Assembly (NCBI RefSeq): GCF_015477835.1
Contig: NZ_JADLQN010000006.1
Coordinates: forward strand, 209,516 to 273,515
DNA from: Nocardia higoensis
Lineage (GTDB): Bacteria; Actinomycetota; Actinomycetes; Mycobacteriales; Mycobacteriaceae
Length of the DNA stretch: 64,000 nt
Reading direction: 5' to 3'
Both the position numbers and the translations under genes were made by a program. Every line of letters starts with the position of its first letter. Position 1 is the first letter of the stretch. Shown here one piece after another: positions 63,378 to 64,000 of this stretch. The notes under the pieces were generated by a model. It did no database searches. It had not been told where the DNA came from and saw only the letters and a list, made by a program, of their open reading frames with translations.

Positions 63378-63541
63378 CGCACCCACCGGCCCCGTCCGGT
63401 ACTGCCACGCGGTAGTGCCCACCTCGTCAGGTGCACGGTCACCGCCCCCTTTCCAGATACCCCCGTCCGGCACATGGATCGTAGCAAGGTGTACGCCGCT
63501 GAAAAACGCCGTTCTACAACGAGTTTTCCCTTGCCGGGTGC

Positions 63542-63683
63542 GACGATCCGCTGTGTGATCGTCTCAACAGCGACGGCGTTACACCCGAATCGGGATTCGC
63601 TGGAGGGTCGCCGCGGACACGCCGTGGATGTGCTGCCCCGAGCGATGTCCTCCGTCCACCGAACGGAGGACGCCGGAGACGGC
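63542..63683. other. Structured non-coding stretch upstream of tRNA-Gly
   Basis: The 467-bp gap 63378-63844 holds no supported gene. It contains a dyad GACGATC-N8-GATCGTC (63542-63563), a 9-bp hairpin GTCCTCCGT-N7-ACGGAGGAC (63647-63671) and directly after it GCCG-GAGA-CGGC followed by GTTT (63672-63687). Possible terminator/insulator or small RNA; nothing more can be said. Confidence 0.45.
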
Positions 63684-63768
63684 GTTTCCCTTGCCGCGCC
63701 CGCCCATGGACCGCACCGGTGCTGAAACCTGTTCTCGTGGGCTGGAGGCGGCAGGGATGGGGGCGCGA

Positions 63769-63798
63769 TTGGCGCACGCGACGGTCATTCGGTACAGT
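63769..63798 (+). promoter_or_regulatory. Promoter of tRNA-Gly
   Basis: TTGGCG (63769-63774), 18-bp spacer, TACAGT (63793-63798), about 47 bp upstream of the tRNA. Confidence 0.6.
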
Positions 63799-63844
63799 CG
63801 GTGCGCACACGACATCGTGGCGATCCCATCGATGTCGTATGCCT

Positions 63845-63915
<71 letters not shown>

Positions 63916-64000
63916 CAACACCGGCTCGACGCCGACCGATCGCAGGTCAAGCGCAGATTCGGCCAGACACGACGAAACCCGGGCAGCCTCACAACTGGCC

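Noticed and set aside
63474..63725. 83-aa ORF upstream of tRNA-Gly
   Set aside because: No ribosome site, unlikely composition, and it runs through the hairpins; treated as non-coding.

Overview
The window looks like chromosome of a high-GC mycolate-type actinomycete, most probably Nocardia or a close relative (inference). Clues: uniformly GC-rich coding sequence, many GTG starts, -10 hexamers placed 6-7 nt before start codons (leaderless mRNAs), a 180-kDa-class NAD-glutamate dehydrogenase, a DesA3-type acyl desaturase with its reductase, an MTB12-like lipoprotein and a CPWC oxidoreductase of the Rv2466c type. As I recall the Mycobacterium tuberculosis map, the core genes run in the same order as Rv2477c to Rv2464c: ettA, gdh, thioesterase, Rv2474c-like, HNH protein, glbO, aglA, ctaJ, DUF5130 protein, pepN, Rv2466c-like, rpiB, nei2. 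Against that backbone three blocks look inserted: azlCD with an XRE/cupin regulator, a small toxin-antitoxin-like pair, and a large polyketide block.

Layout. 0-7.5 kb: a partial FadH-type dienoyl-CoA reductase, a PadR regulator facing an MFS transporter across a perfect operator palindrome, and a TetR regulator facing a reductase/desaturase/small-protein operon across a DesT/FabR-like palindrome. 7.5-15.2 kb: two uncharacterised genes, an orphan ectB-type aminotransferase, a Nudix hydrolase, tRNA-Arg(TCT), a CopD-CtaG membrane fusion, a Thr/Ser dehydratase-like enzyme and ettA. 15.2-31 kb: the core block from gdh to pepN. 31-38.3 kb: purC, a PQQ-propeller membrane protein, and a leftward set of SRPBCC protein, ABC ATPase, FtsX permease and MTB12-like lipoprotein. 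38.7-57.6 kb: a rightward type I PKS operon. 57.8-64 kb: a ferredoxin reductase, the Rv2466c-like protein, an M48 protease, rpiB, nei2, a GGDEF protein and tRNA-Gly(TCC).

The polyketide operon is the most unusual part. Order: PKS (KS-AT-DH-ER-like-KR-ACP), metallophosphoesterase, 76-aa protein, a 24-codon mini-ORF, 193-aa protein, SAM methyltransferase, flavin monooxygenase related to polyether epoxidases, PKS (KS-AT-DH-ER-KR-ACP), and a stand-alone ketosynthase with an N-terminal docking helix. Seven successive junctions are 4-bp stop/start overlaps. The phosphoesterase resembles PptH (Rv2795c), which removes 4'-phosphopantetheine from acyl carrier proteins, so the operon may carry its own off-switch for the PKS. 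A 71-bp tandem duplication at one overlap created the mini-ORF while keeping translational coupling. Both AT domains carry methylmalonyl-type motifs, suggesting a short reduced, methyl-branched chain that is methylated and oxidised. No thioesterase, loading module or phosphopantetheinyl transferase is present, so priming and release must be supplied elsewhere or by the free KS. No IS element, prophage or CRISPR array was seen.
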